Source: Rhyacichthys aspro (Eukaryota > Chordata > Actinopteri > Gobiiformes > Rhyacichthyidae). From it: a stretch of 64,000 nucleotides of DNA. The translations under genes and the position numbers were made by a program. Of the stretch, positions 1-11,850 are shown one piece after another; the stretch's first letter is position 1; every line of letters starts with the position of its first letter. The DNA lies in assembly GCA_036850595.1 (NCBI GenBank), contig CM072163.1:3458595-3522594 (forward strand), in the 5' to 3' direction. The notes beneath the pieces were generated by a model. It worked only from the letters and a program-made list of their open reading frames with translations. It made no database searches and had not been told where the DNA came from.

Positions 1-2259
1 GTTTCTCCAAAAACGATGATCGTAACTACAAATGACAATATTGGTGCATGTGACGTTGAAGAAGCTGGAGTTGTTATTGTGGATTTCATGTCTTTAATCT
101 GTCATTTACATGGATCTGAACTTGGACCACTGCCTGCGCTGCAAATGTCATATTCTTGAAGGAACTGCTAAACCTTTGCCCTGATTTTGAGTCAGATTAT
201 GCTTATTTGGCTCCAGTCGTTTACCGGTTGCACTTTTCACCATCGATTTACAGTATTTTCAGACCGTGCTATATTGAGAGAAAAAAGGGAACAGAAAACT
301 AAAGGTGCTCTATTTTTGCAGAGAATGAAAAGTGAAAGTCTGGCACGTTTTGCGCCGCTTAATGGTCCCTTCTGAGTTGCTGATTTTACTATTTTTTGGA
401 GCACTCTTACTGTAAACTATTGCAAGAAAAGTACTTAAATGGCAACAACTCAGGAAGTCTAACGAATAAACAAACTTGACTCAGATCAGATAAAAATAAA
501 AGTAGATGCTGTAAATGTAGTAGACACTGTGATGCTCCGAAGGTAAATGGAAGTCCCGGTCTTGATTTTAAGCAAAGAGGAGTTGTTTTTTGTCTCTAAA
601 AGCCCCCGTAAAGACCCCATAAATCTCTCTTATCCGCTCAGATTGGCCCTGCTTGTTCATGTAGCCTTTCTCTATCCATTTAATATTTTCAGTGGGAGTA
701 TGGAATCAAAAGTGAATCCAACCTGCTCGCGTTACAGCCCTCCTAAAGCGGCGTCCGTCCCGTCGGCAACAGAGGAGAGCGCAAGACGAATGAGGCCTCT
801 CTGTGGCTTTGGAGCGACTGCAGAGCTCTGGGTGCTTTGTCATCATAATATTCAGAGTGAGTTTTGCCAGAGTTTGTGCCTTTTGGCCATGAAGGTGTGC
901 GCTGCCTTGTTTCACATCTCATTAGAGTCAACATTTTGATCGACTGCCCGCGATTCAAGCTCATATCGGAGTTCAACAATTTAGGAACTTTTAGACTAGT
1001 TTTTATGCTGCAGTAGCCCACAGTTTGACCTTGAAATGGGAAAAAAACACCCAAAATATGATAAATCTAAGGAGCTAGTGCAGGGAAAACTCTCCTTTTT
1101 GCCAAAGCTGAATGCATTTATTGTGTTTATTCAATAATGTGTAACAGATATGGGCAGGAACACAGTATACAAAAAGACTGTTCGTCCAAAATTGTTGTAT
1201 ATTTTATAATTTATTGCCATTTTTAATGATATCTGGCACTTTTTTCTGTTAAATATCCACACGAGGATGCCTGCTTTATGGCAATGTCTACCTGGGCATG
1301 ATTGACAATGGATCTAGGTCAACTAAAACCTTGGTTGAAAGCCGTAAGCGAGGAAATAGGAAAACAAAATGTAATTTCATTCACTCTTTCATTATTTCTG
1401 TCCCTTTTGGCAGCTCCACTGTGTTACTGTGTTAACTCTCAACTAAAGCGTACAGTTTACACGGGGATGAGTTGTGTTTTTTGTGTCTTTTCTTCTTAAA
1501 TCTCTTTTGCTGGACTCAATTCTTCAACAATTATCCAAAAAGTAAAAAGATATGCTCTGATTTTGTTGCAGTAAACATTAATGCGTTTATATCTGTGCTC
1601 TTTGTAGTTGCTATGTGTGAGTTCAAGAAGTAAAGTGTGATAAATTTGTTTACACAGCTGTCAGCCAATCAGAGAAGAGTATTGAGTCCGGCCATGACAC
1701 AAATCTCATTATAAAACACAGTATATACACATTTGTTGTAGTTATCCATAATATATTCTTAAAAACAAAGCTGGATACTAATACATTGCTTTTTAATTAT
1801 AATAAAATATAGACAAAACACTCAATATTAAGGGTATTACATGAAAGTTGCTCAGAAAAGTTTGGATTACAGCTTTAATTCTAGTTTCTATGAATGGAGC
1901 GGTTCCTTTAAGACTAGTCTAGGCTCCTGTAGTTGAATTAACACGAGTCAGATCTGAAAAACTGCAATAACGCTGCACTTTGCCAGCCACTGAAGTCAAG
2001 TGCATCAAAGACCAGCCAATAAAGCCATATTCAAATGTATACATGTCAATATAGCTAGTTAAAATGTGTGTTTTTTCACTATTTTGAGGATAAAAGTGCT
2101 TAAATTCATCCAGTGTTTTGGGCTAAGTCTGTCCTGAAGTTTCTGGGTTTAGTTTGAATCATGATGAGAGTGTTTTATGGAACAGAAATCACAAAATAAT
2201 CCAAGCTTATCGGGTTAGTTACCTTCATGAAATCCCCTTTTGTTCAAGAAAACATGCAT
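1..2259. other. Non-coding flank, no gene recognised
   Basis: I see no gene here. The open frames are short, have no recognisable domain and overlap each other on opposite strands. A mildly GC-richer patch lies at about 700-850. The last 300 bases are the downstream flank of the minus-strand gene that ends at 2306. Confidence 0.6.
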
Positions 2260-2265
2260 TTTATT
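2260..2265 (-). terminator. Poly(A) signal AATAAA of the secreted-protein gene
   Basis: The minus strand reads AATAAA about 40 nt after the TGA stop of the 179-aa reading frame at 2306-2845, in the context TTTTTCAATAAAATGC. The position and orientation suit a very short 3' UTR for that gene, which supports the frame being a real transcript terminus. Confidence 0.55.
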
Positions 2266-2305
2266 GAAAAAGGAAAGTTAAGTTATGTTTGGCCATGTTT
2301 GTACC

Positions 2306-2845
2306 TCACATCTCCACATAAACTATTCCATTTCGAAGATAATCAATAAGATTGGGTCCGATTCTGTACGTCTCGCTGGGTTTGTAATGAGCTGAAGCGT
2401 AAATCTCTTCGATGCGTTGGTTGTTCTTGTTGTACTTCACCAAAACTCTGTCCATGTTGCTCACTGGGTTCGTAGGGTCGTAATATTCCCGGATGTCGTA
2501 GGGCAGGTCCTCAGCGTGGGGCGAGTGCAGGTTTCCCAAAGTATAATACGAGTACTGTTGGACATCGATGATCACCGGAAGCAGAGGCGCAGGGCCGCGG
2601 TTTTGGAACTTGTGGAAGCCGTACTCTCCTTTCTGCGGATGGCACAGCGCCACCATGTTGTTGTCCAGACAGTCCCTCACGTACCACGCCAGGAGTCTGA
2701 GGCCGTGACGAGGAGGGGGCCGTCCGAAACCGCTGTCCTGTAACTCCTGAGCCGAGTCGAGGGTTCTCAGAGCGGAGATCGGGCTCAATGACAACACCAG
2801 CAACAAGCAGAAGAAGAAGAAGAGGGTCTGTTTACTGTCAGCCAT
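2306..2845 (-). CDS. Secreted 179-aa protein of unknown function
   Basis: A single uninterrupted frame of 179 codons, by far the best long open frame outside the kinase gene. The N-terminus (MADSKQTLFFFFCLLLVLSL, then SPISA) is a clear signal peptide with likely cleavage near residue 25, so the mature chain of about 154 residues should enter the secretory pathway. The mature chain has no second hydrophobic segment and only two cysteines (C59 in WYVRDC, C68 in VALCHP), which could form one disulfide. It is rich in Tyr, Asn and Pro, with a C-terminal block SAHYKPSETYRIGPNLIDYL. I do not recognise the family and assign no function. Codon use is GC-rich compared with the AT-rich flanks, as expected of a coding exon. 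The ATG (2843-2845) is the first in frame. Fourteen bases upstream the minus strand has CACAG/GTAATT, which may be a splice acceptor from a 5' UTR exon, although the same bases also resemble a donor. A poly(A) signal lies 40 nt past the stop. The antisense frame at 2417-2743 is a shadow. Confidence 0.75.
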   Translation of the reverse strand: MADSKQTLFFFFCLLLVLSLSPISALRTLDSAQELQDSGFGRPPPRHGLRLLAWYVRDCLDNNMVALCHPQKGEYGFHKFQNRGPAPLLPVIIDVQQYSYYTLGNLHSPHAEDLPYDIREYYDPTNPVSNMDRVLVKYNKNNQRIEEIYASAHYKPSETYRIGPNLIDYLRNGIVYVEM

Positions 2846-2971
2846 GTTGAAATTACCTGTGAATCAAACCAGTTATTGATAAAATACAGATGGAAGTGTC
2901 ACTTTCAGCATAAACATGGATACACAAACACATTAAAAAGCTGTTTGTGTTAAGTTTTATTCTCTTTATAA

Positions 2972-3897
2972 CAGTGGTGTCAAACTCAAAATAGTGAGAG
3001 ACCGTGATAGTTAATAAGAATCCTTTCAAAGGCTAAAGATGGTGACATTTGGGGAAGTTTTATTGCAGTTTGAACGGAAAGCTTCATCTTCATATGAGTC
3101 ATACAGAAGTTATCTTTAACATTATTTTTCTTCCTTACAAGTTTTAGTTGGATTTGAACAAGTTTTAGTTGGATTTGAACAGGTTTTAGTTGGATTTCAA
3201 CAGGTTTTAGTTGGATTTTAACATGTTTTGTTGGATTTTAACATGTTTTGTTGGATTTTAACATGTTTTGTTGGATTTTAACAGGTTTTAGTTGGATTTT
3301 AACAGGTTTTAGTTGGATTTCAACAGGTTTTAGTTGGATTTCAACAGGTTTTAGTTGGATTTTAACATGTTTTGTTGGATTTGAACATGTTTTGTTGGAT
3401 TTGAAAAGGTTTTTGTTGTGTTTGAAAAGGTTTTTGTTGTATTTGAACAGGTTTTAGATGGATTTAAACAGGTTTTGTTGGATTTAAACAGGTTTTATTG
3501 GATTTAAACAGGTTTTAGTTGGATTTAAACAGGTTTTGTTGGATTTAAACAGATTTTGTTGGATTTGAAAAGGTTTTTGTTGTGTTTGAACAGGTTTTAG
3601 TTGGATTTCAACAGGTTTTAATTGAATTTTAAAAGGTTTTGTTGGATTTGAAAAGGTTTTTGTTGTGTTTGAATAGGTTTTAGTTGGATTTCAACAGGTT
3701 TTAGTTGAATTTTAAAAGGTTTTGTTGGATTTGAAAAGGTTTTTGTTGTATTTGAACAGGTTTTAGTTGGATTTTAACAGGTTTTAGTTGGATTTTAACA
3801 GGTATTATTTATCTTTGTAGCAAAAACTGGCCTATCCCATAAAACCTAGTGGCAAAAATATCACCTACTAAATTTATTGGAGTGCCACATAAAACAA
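2972..3897 (-). mobile_element. hAT-like non-autonomous element, copy A (one end truncated)
   Basis: The left edge starts CAGTGGTGTCAAACTCAAAA, matching the reverse complement of the right terminus of the complete copy at 48395-49331. The next 150 bases (GATAGTTAATAAGAATC, then CTTCATCTTCAT and TTACATT/TTAACATT blocks) align with that copy in inverted orientation. An internal minisatellite follows. After it, bases 3800-3897 match the other subterminal region (CCTAGTGGCAAAAATATCACC, reversed). Homology stops near 3897, so the outer 45 bases or so, with their terminus, are missing. It encodes no protein. Confidence 0.7.
3141..3803 (+). repeat. Minisatellite, about 32 units of 20-21 bp
   Basis: Tandem units of the type GTTTTAGTTGGATTTGAACA, with variants carrying TTTTAACAG, TTTCAACAG or TTTAAACAG. 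It is internal to hAT-like copy A and is the reverse complement of the arrays at 9.4, 25.5 and 48.6 kb. The open frame at 3248-3457 is an artefact of the 21-bp periodicity. Confidence 0.9.
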
Positions 3898-6800
3898 AAG
3901 TACAAAATAATAAAATAATAATAAAGTACAAAAAAATACCTTCACTATTGTAATAATCAGCAACACTGAAACTAACATATTTCACTGAATGCTTCTTGTT
4001 GCCAGCATCTAACCAATAAACTGCAGGATTGTATTGAAACACATACGTGCAACAATAAAGAGCTGTCCACTTTTAAAATGCGACATTACATTTTGTTCAA
4101 GCTATTTCAAAATTCAAGTTTATTTTCTTCTCAGCAATTCACGGAAACACACTAAATTTGCACTTTTCTTTATTTTCTAGCACAAATTGTGTTTAAATAC
4201 TTTTTTATTGTATGAATTATATAAAAAAACAGCTACAATATTTATCGATCTTACCTTAATAATGTGAAATAGTTCGTCCACAGGAGCCCGATGACTTGTT
4301 CTGAACACATCCACCGAGGTCTGCAGCTTCAGTGGAAAAAGCTGCGGTAAAAGCTGTCAACTTCACAAAGAAAGAGGAAGTGGTGTGTTTATTAATCGGC
4401 TGAACTCTGCAGACAGTTTGGTTTAAGGTCACATTATCACTGACACATATCATATTGATTCTAATGCACACACACTGGTTCTTTCTTTGCATTTTGTCTC
4501 TTCCACATTTTATTTTCAAACAATACTTAAAATAAACACCTGTCACTTCTGTCTAAACCTATATAAATGACTTTGAGAATTGTTTTTGAAGGATTTTCAC
4601 TGTATTTTTTTATTTGTACATCCTTTACAATAATTACACACATTTTAAATCAACTATGTCAACCATATATCAAAGAAAAAACACTAGTAATGGTAATTAT
4701 TAGGCTTTATTATCGTCTTATTGTGATTATCGTTATGTTAGGTGTCATTTTTTCCACAAAAATAACAAACTTTTTGACTTTTACTGCACATTGGGGGTAG
4801 GGTAAGTTTGCATCAGTTTATTTTTGTTAAGGGGAATATATAAGAGTCTAATTAAGGTTCATCTGTAGCCTGCAGGTAAATGGACAGAACATTTATAATA
4901 TGATGTTAATAGTCAGTTTAAGTGCTTGACAAGATGTTTTGTTTCATTTTATTCCTGTAATAGGATGTACCCTTTCTCCATTGTCTCTATTAAGTGAATC
5001 AGTAACATAAAAACAATGGAAATAGAGAAATTGTGTCATTATAACTTCTTGTTTTTGTTGTTGATAACATTGTCTCCGTGTCTCTACTTCACTTTGTCAC
5101 TTCAGCGTCAACAAACCTCCACAGTTTAAGTCTTTGTTTCTATAAAAGACGCTTCTGTTTGACTCACGATCGCTCTTTAATCGAATAAAACGAGCCCGAA
5201 AACCGCCCTGATATCGTTTAAGGTCAAGGTTATAGATTTAGTCATCGAGAGAACTCTGGTGAGCATCGGAGCGGGGCGTTACAAAGAGAGACTTTCATTG
5301 TCATTGTCACACTCGGCAGACGCAAGTACATCTGCGCTTTTTGTGCTTCCTCGATGGAGCGTCGACATTGACTGAGTCAGACTGGCACTAAAACCTCCGC
5401 CGTAAGCCACTGTGACACTTCTATTGAGGAGCTGCCAGGCGCCGCGGGGCTCGCTCTATACCTCATCCTTTTACTGCAGTGTCAGCCCGCTCCGACAGCC
5501 TCTGCTCAGATTACCCCGCGCACTCGATTTACGCCGTGTTTCCCCCACAAAATGGACTCCCATTAAATCTGCGCCACACGTCGGCCCCCCGTAATGAAAC
5601 CAAAGTATTTATTATCGCCGCGGATGATAAGCCTCGGACGAGAATGTGTTTTACTGTACTCTGTCTTTGGGACGGTGAGTGTGAGGGGTTATGTCTCTGT
5701 TAATGGCAGTGTCTCTATCGTCCATCTGTGGAGCTACAGCTTAAGGGCTATTAGCTCTTTAAAGGGCCCATATGTAACATTTGTGGTCACCCTAATGGCT
5801 CGGCTCTTCTTAAAATAACTCAGAAGACCATTGATGTAAACATTAGTCGTGAGCAGGATCATACCGTCACCCTTAAACCCAAAAGTGGCACGAATATTTT
5901 GGAAAACGTAACTTTTTGTCTCTTAATTTACACTTTTTATTCCATTTAACCTTCTCTACACCATTCTATCCAATTAAAAAACGAGTTACTGATCATATTT
6001 ACTACGATGCACCTATTGTTTCTGAAATTCCTCTCTATATTTTTGATATTTGAGTTATAGAGTTAGTTCTTTCTTCAACTTTATTCATGCCATTACACAG
6101 AGTGAACCTGTAACACAGAAAAGGTCACACTGACACATGAATTACAATTAACTGCATTGACTTTGGGGCTTATTGTTATTCAGAAACACAGTATAAGCCA
6201 ACAAAAAAGCTCAAGACTAAAATGTGTGTGTCAGTACAATTCCTTTTTAGCTGCAGTGTTTGAATAAGTTTCCAAAACCAAGGACAATTAGAAAAATAAT
6301 CTTTTGATCTTCTTTTTATGATTTTTTCAGTTCATATGCATTTCCACATAAACGAGAGCATTAAAAACACACCAAATAAACATATGAATGAAGAAATACT
6401 TGTATAAATTAGTAATATTATGTGATATTTGTCACAGCATATACATTAACTCTAAAATGCATTATGTATAGTGTATAAAACATGTTTAAAATGAGGTCTA
6501 TTAGAAATACTGAACAATTTATTTCTAGAACTTTACTTTTTGTGTGACAAAAATGGGTTTGTGTTTATTTAAAAGTAAAATGTGTTATTATAGTTTATCA
6601 ATTAATAGTAAAGTGTCAATAATTTGCATAAAGCTGTTTTTATTTTGTAACGTATGGCCTGGTAAAGTTAAAATAAAAACCGTATGTTGTGATATAGACA
6701 GCCACCTGAGCCCAAACAGCACTGCCCTGATACTAACTTTTAAAAAAGCAGAAGTGGTGCTACCCATAAAACCTATTTTTACTGTTGTCTGTGAATTTTC

Positions 6801-9260
6801 TGAAAAGAACAGGTGGTTTCTGGGAGGAACAGAAAACATAACAAAAGGTAAAAGCTACGACAAGCTCCTGTTATCCTCCACCACTACCTCTTTTTGTTTT
6901 TTTTTACAAGAAACCACAAGAAGTGACGGATTCAACATGTGGCAGTGCAGCTGTGGACGAGGACCGTCAATATGTTTAAATTTAAAGATAGCGTCTAGTG
7001 TTTCATCTTTCCTTTACATAAATACAGCATGTTTTTCAGCAGGAACTACAGGTGTATGCAATGGCTGCTGAGCATTTCGTTCCTTCACATTAATCATCAA
7101 AGGTATATGTCCCAATTTGATGATCCTTGTCCCATCAAAGTTTTAAACAGCCTCCGTCCTAATTGATCAAATGTATGTATGATTCACAATGTGTTTGATC
7201 CACGTTTTGTTTGGCTTTTTTATTATTCACTGGGTTCACTGTGTTTTCGGTGTGTTTATGGACGATTATTCTCGCTCCAGCAAAAATAAGAACCAAACTA
7301 CTTCCACTACTTCTACTACTACTAATATTATATATCATATTTTAAAAGAAACATTCAACTTTTTTATCAGCAACAGTTTTTTTCTGGTGTTTTGGCGGCA
7401 AAGTCTCTGTTTACTGCAGCAAAATCGAGCCTCTTGTGCAGGATTTATCATCTATTTTATTTATTTTATTTGTTTGTTTTGGCAACACACACAAGTTTTC
7501 ACATCGTATCGAAAGACTACTTTTATTGCACCTGTTTACGTCACTGTTGACTTCGCAGACGTTTCCTTTCCTCGATGCATCGCAGTGAACAGACGAACCA
7601 CGCTGCCTGATCCGTACCGCTCCACTCAGTCTATTACAGTCGTTATTTCTTCGACTAACTTCACTCCAGTTTCCAGATGTGGCCATCATTTGCTGCATTG
7701 GACCAAGACAATGCAGCTAAAGTCCTATTGTTGCTGTCAGTCCCGTTTCAGACGACGTATCGGCACATACGCAGATCCGGCGGGTGCTGCCCTCAGTCCG
7801 TCTGGATGATTAGCTGTGCATTAACGAGGTAATTTATGTATGAGGGCACTTATTATGACCCCAGCCTCTTACCACAGATTGCCGTGCCACATCTCATTTA
7901 TTGTACGCGTCTGGCGGTGTCCCTCTGAGCGGCGCGAAAAAACAGAGTTGAGACACGACAATTGCATTTTTCAAACAAATAAATCCGTAATGAAGAGCGT
8001 TAGAGGGAAAAGAGGAGCGCGCTGGAAACAATAAGTGACGTTTGCTCCTGTAAACTGTCTCCATCTGCGCTGAGTATATGAAGCCATAATGAAAAATACA
8101 ATTTCAATTTAAGATTCATTTCTGGTTTTACCGCGGGCGCCACGTCAAATGTGAGGAATTAAACTGAAACAATGAACACACTGTTGGACAGAAGCTTTTA
8201 GTGTCAAATGTAGACGATAAAGAACCACAGATATCTACAAAACAAAAAGAGTTTTCTGTCCCAAATGTGAATATAAATAGCACTGCAATAACTTGATTCA
8301 TGAATTTTAAAGGTCAGCAGGAAACATTTGGATGAGTTGGTCTGGGTTTTGTCCCACTGGGCGTTTCAGTCCGGGACAGAGAACCGTCAGGAGTCGGGGC
8401 AATCATTGTGACTGTGTCCCATGTGAACGAGAGCAGTCCGTTCACACAATACAATTCTAAAACTATTTTATTTCTTTATGTTTAAGCTATTTTCTAAGGC
8501 GGCATGAGTTTCAGTCTGAACATTGGTGGAAAAAGTTTTCAGACAACCTTCAAATTTTAAACTTCTCGAATATTATCATTAAATATTTGTGGGAAAATCT
8601 TTTTTGTGTTTCAAAAGGTGTGGCTGCATTAGACAAACAAACAAATACAAATTATGTATTTTTTGTTCATTGTTTACAAGAAAAACAAACAAAACTAAAT
8701 CCTTGACACTTTCAATTTGTCAGTTCTCAACATTATCGGCATCAAAGTTAACAAAGAACAGAGAATGTGTTTCAAAACTGAACAAAAAATAAACTAAAAA
8801 AAGTGATTCTTAATGCAATATATTTCACAAATGCATGAGGTGTCCCAAAACTTCTTTCTACCGAACCGTCTGTTGATGAAGAAATATTGTAGAAATAGGT
8901 CAGATTTACTGTTAGTTCAAGACTGGGTTTTCAAATAAGAAAGTAAAAGTATTTATTCCTCCCAGAGCAGTGCAGTCCTGTCTTAGATGTATGAGCATGA
9001 AGCTGTAAAGGTCTATTTTTGAGTTTTATTTTGAGGAAATAAATGAGAATTACCTATTGATTCTGTATACGACACAATTTGACAGAATATATTTTTGTAC
9101 GCCCTCCTTCGTAGATTAATCTGAGTTTGTGGTGTTTGGTTTACTCTTCTATATCTTTTTGTAGCTCTGTTAAAGTCTGACTACAGTTAGGATTTGCTTC
9201 ATGGGTTTTAGTTAAGCACTGATATTGATCTGGCTTCCTCCCGCCTCCCAAAGGTCAGCT
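3898..9260. other. Non-coding stretch with CpG-richer islands
   Basis: No gene is supported. The background is AT-rich. Islands with clearly higher GC and CpG lie at about 5150-5660 and 7530-8130. They contain no convincing exon (no frame bounded by good splice signals with protein-like content), and the open frames over them (for example 5412-5703, 7189-7809 and 7840-8034) look random. The islands are candidate regulatory blocks only. I see nothing distinctive in 8150-9260. Confidence 0.5.
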
Positions 9261-9261
9261 G

Positions 9262-9985
9262 GTGACTCTGAGGCCATTTGCAATATTTTGTGTGTCCAGA
9301 AAATGTAGTAGGTGATATTTTTGCCTCTAGGTTACAAGATACATAAAATAAATCCATCAAAATCTGTGAAATTCTACTAATACCTGTTAAAATCCAACTT
9401 ATATCTGTTCAAATACAAGAAAAATCTGTTAAAATACATCTAATACCTCATCAAATCCTACTAAAATCTTTTCAAATCCAACTAAAACCTGTTCAAATCC
9501 AACTTATACATGTTCAAATACAACAAAAATCTGTTCAAATCCAACAAAAACCTTTTCAAATTCAACTAAAACATTTTAAAATCCAACAAAACCCTTTTCA
9601 AATCCAACTAAAAACTGTTCAAATCCAACTTATACATGTTCAAATACAACAAAAATCTGTTCAAATACAACAAAAACATTTTCAAATTCAACTAAAACCT
9701 GTTAAAATCCAACTTATACATGTTCAAATCCAACTAAAACCTGTTCAAATCCAACTTATACATGTTCAAATCCAACTAAAACCTGTTCAAATCCAACTTA
9801 TACATGTTCAAATCCAACTAAAACCTGTTCAAATACAACAAAAACATTTTCAAATTCAACTAAAACCTGCTCAAATCCAACTAAAACCTGTTCAAATCTA
9901 ACTTAAACATTTAAGGAAGAAAAATAATGTTAAAGTTAAGACTCAGATGAAGCCTTCCATTCAAAATGTAATCAAAGTTTTTTGC
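9262..9985 (+). mobile_element. hAT-like non-autonomous element, copy B (both termini lost)
   Basis: Bases 9268-9335 (GAGGCCATTTGCAATATTTT, then GTAGTAGGTGATATTTTTGC, CTCTAGG) align with the 5' subterminal region of the complete copy at 48.4 kb. An internal minisatellite follows, then GGAAGAAAAATAATGTTAAA and a block at 9925-9980 matching the 3' subterminal region of copies A and C. Neither GTGTCAAACTCAA terminus is recognisable, so this is an older or eroded copy. Confidence 0.6.
9361..9905 (+). repeat. Minisatellite, about 26 units of 20-21 bp
   Basis: Units of the type TGTTCAAATCCAACTAAAAC alternate with TGTTCAAATCCAACTTATAC and AATACAACAAAAA variants. Between about 9700 and 9830 a two-unit (about 42 bp) period is visible: AACTAAAAC and AACTTATAC units strictly alternate. 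It lies inside hAT-like copy B. Confidence 0.9.
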
Positions 9986-11030
9986 CAAAAGCCTGAAGAA
10001 ACACAACATGAATGAAGCCAGAAATGCAACTAAAATCACTGAGAAGGAGAAAATCTTTGTTAAATTTCATCTTTGTCGAGACTGTAGCTTTATTAAACGT
10101 CCCAGACAAAATACTCCTCTGCATCCTCTGCTTTTATGCGTCTTTTACTCAATAACGACTGCATTCATTTCCAAATATACCTCCACTCACCTGAGCCGAT
10201 AACATTAGAGACGAGCGTGATTGTTTGACGCTCTAAGACAGATAGAGGTCATATATTTAAAAGCAGAGATGATGATGTTAGCTCGGTGTGAGTCTCTGGC
10301 CGTTCACGCTGCGTCCATCTGGCCCGAACGTGGGAGATCTTAAACAGTGTCCGTCCTGAACCAAAAGGCCCATGATCCTCTCGGCGGGAGGACGCTCTGA
10401 TCGTTGGATGGAGCTGTCATTAGTCATCGTCCCGGACGCCTCCCTCCACAGCAGCCTCTCATTTGTGTCCCATCTCCCGAGCCAATCATACCGCCATTAG
10501 TCTTCATTTCTCCTTTTTATGGCCCGGGCCCCGCTCGGTCCGATCGGCTGCTGCTCTCATTTTCTTCACATCGGTTTTATCTACGGCATTGACGGAGCTG
10601 GCGGCGCCCCAAGACCCGACTTCTCCATCAGTTATCGAGCCCTAATACAGACACTTCTGACAGAAACTTTTAAAAGGTGTCCTCTTTGATACAATGTCAG
10701 CTCAGAGACAGTAAGTTACTATATCATTCATAACAGCATTACAGTCTGCTTATGTCACGCTTAATGTCTAATATTTGGCGGTTTTCCCAGAGATGAAAGC
10801 TATTTAAAGTAAGATATGTCACAATAGATGCACAATACATACATTAATTTAATAAAACCTTATGTTGATTCTGCTCATGCTTCATTAATTCTGAGTCTTA
10901 GCTTTAATTTTCATGATATATGAGCTTCTTCGGTGTAACACAAGCTGTTAAGACGTAGCATTTCGACATTTTATAAAACTGGTGAAACTGATTCAACTTT
11001 GGCTTTAATTAAATATTTATTCAGCGCTAG
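9986..11030. other. Non-coding stretch; CpG-rich island at about 10270-10640
   Basis: No gene is supported. Bases 10270-10640 are clearly richer in GC and CpG than the flanks and carry homeodomain-like ATTA and CCATTAG motifs and a GAGCCAATCA (CCAAT-type) motif. This suits a conserved enhancer, but no cross-species comparison was possible. The remainder is AT-rich with nothing distinctive. Confidence 0.4.
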
Positions 11031-11039
11031 AGCAGTCAA

Positions 11040-11850
11040 AATTTGTACTAGAGATGGACTTGGACTAGAGATGAGTCATCGACTTCATTTGGAAGGACTC
11101 AGACTCAAACTCAGACTTGTAAAGACAATAAATTGCGACTCTGTTTTTTTAAATTGCGCTGATGACTCGGACGTAGATTTGGACTTGTTCACTCTTGACT
11201 CGGACCAGAGACACTCCCCACACACCAAGTTAAAGTTAAAATTTATTGTTTTGTTGTTTTATTTGAATATCCAGGATTCTATTCTGTCACAATTAATCCT
11301 GAAGTTTTTCTGGTCTCGAGTCCGTTGAAACAGCACATCGTTCTAAATACTTGGGCACCATTATCGACGACAAGTTGAGCTTTGACAACCAAGTGGACGC
11401 TCTTTGCACAAAAGCTCATCAGCGCATGTACTTTTATCGGAAACTAAGGAATTTCAATGTAGACAGCACTTTTATGAAAATGTTTTATTCATGTTTTATT
11501 GAATCTGTTTTTACCTTCTCTTTTATTTGTTGGTTCGGTGCATCTACACGACTCAAATCTTAAAAAAAAAAGGCCCAACAGATCTCCTCAAAATGCTCCC
11601 GTCGCAGATACACTGTCCCCAAATGTAAGACCAATCGACACAAGAACTCTTTTATTCCTGTTGCTATTGCCATTCTTAATCAGTCGTTTTAATATATTTT
11701 TATTTGTTGTCTATTTTTATTTATTTTTTGACTTATTTTTTGACTCCGACCTGGACTCGAACTTGAAGACGGAAGACTCAAAAGTGACTTGGACCTACTT
11801 ACACTGCATTATACTTACGAGTGTTTGTCAGGTCAGAGTTTGAGATATTA
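11040..11850 (+). repeat. Degenerate GACTTGGACTCG-type repeat enclosing a LINE fragment
   Basis: Bases 11045-11330 and 11745-11845 share repeated short phrases such as GACTTGGACTAGAG, GACTCGGAC, GACTTG and GACTCGAACTTG. The LINE remnant at about 11319-11690 sits between the two blocks, so the LINE looks nested in an older repeat. The family is not identified. Confidence 0.4.
11319..11690 (+). mobile_element. Non-LTR retrotransposon fragment: C-terminal end of the RT ORF, frameshifted
   Basis: Translation from about 11330 gives SKYLGTIIDDKLSFD, then KAHQRMYFYRKLRNFNVDST and FYSCFIESVFTFSFICWFGA, ending at a stop near 11563. This is the typical region downstream of the reverse-transcriptase catalytic core in L2/CR1/Rex-type LINEs. 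After a run of A at 11564-11572 the frame changes, and a second piece reads RRYTVPKCKTNRHKNSFIPV, then AIAILNQSF and a stop near 11687, which is the usual C-terminal tail of the same ORF. The copy is 5'-truncated, lacks the catalytic motifs and is broken, so it is dead. Confidence 0.75.

Noticed and set aside
2417..2743. Plus-strand open frame of 108 codons
   Set aside because: It is antisense to the signal-peptide protein at 2306-2845 and has no signal or domain of its own.
3248..3457. Repetitive FSWILTG-type protein
   Set aside because: It is a by-product of the 21-bp minisatellite, whose unit length is a multiple of three.
3141..3803. CRISPR-like array of about 21-bp repeats
   Set aside because: The units are contiguous with no unique spacers, the context is a eukaryotic transposon, and the units vary throughout.
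7189..7809. 206-codon plus-strand open frame
   Set aside because: Low-complexity start (runs of Thr), no recognisable domain and a competing frame on the other strand. It looks like chance over a CpG-richer block.
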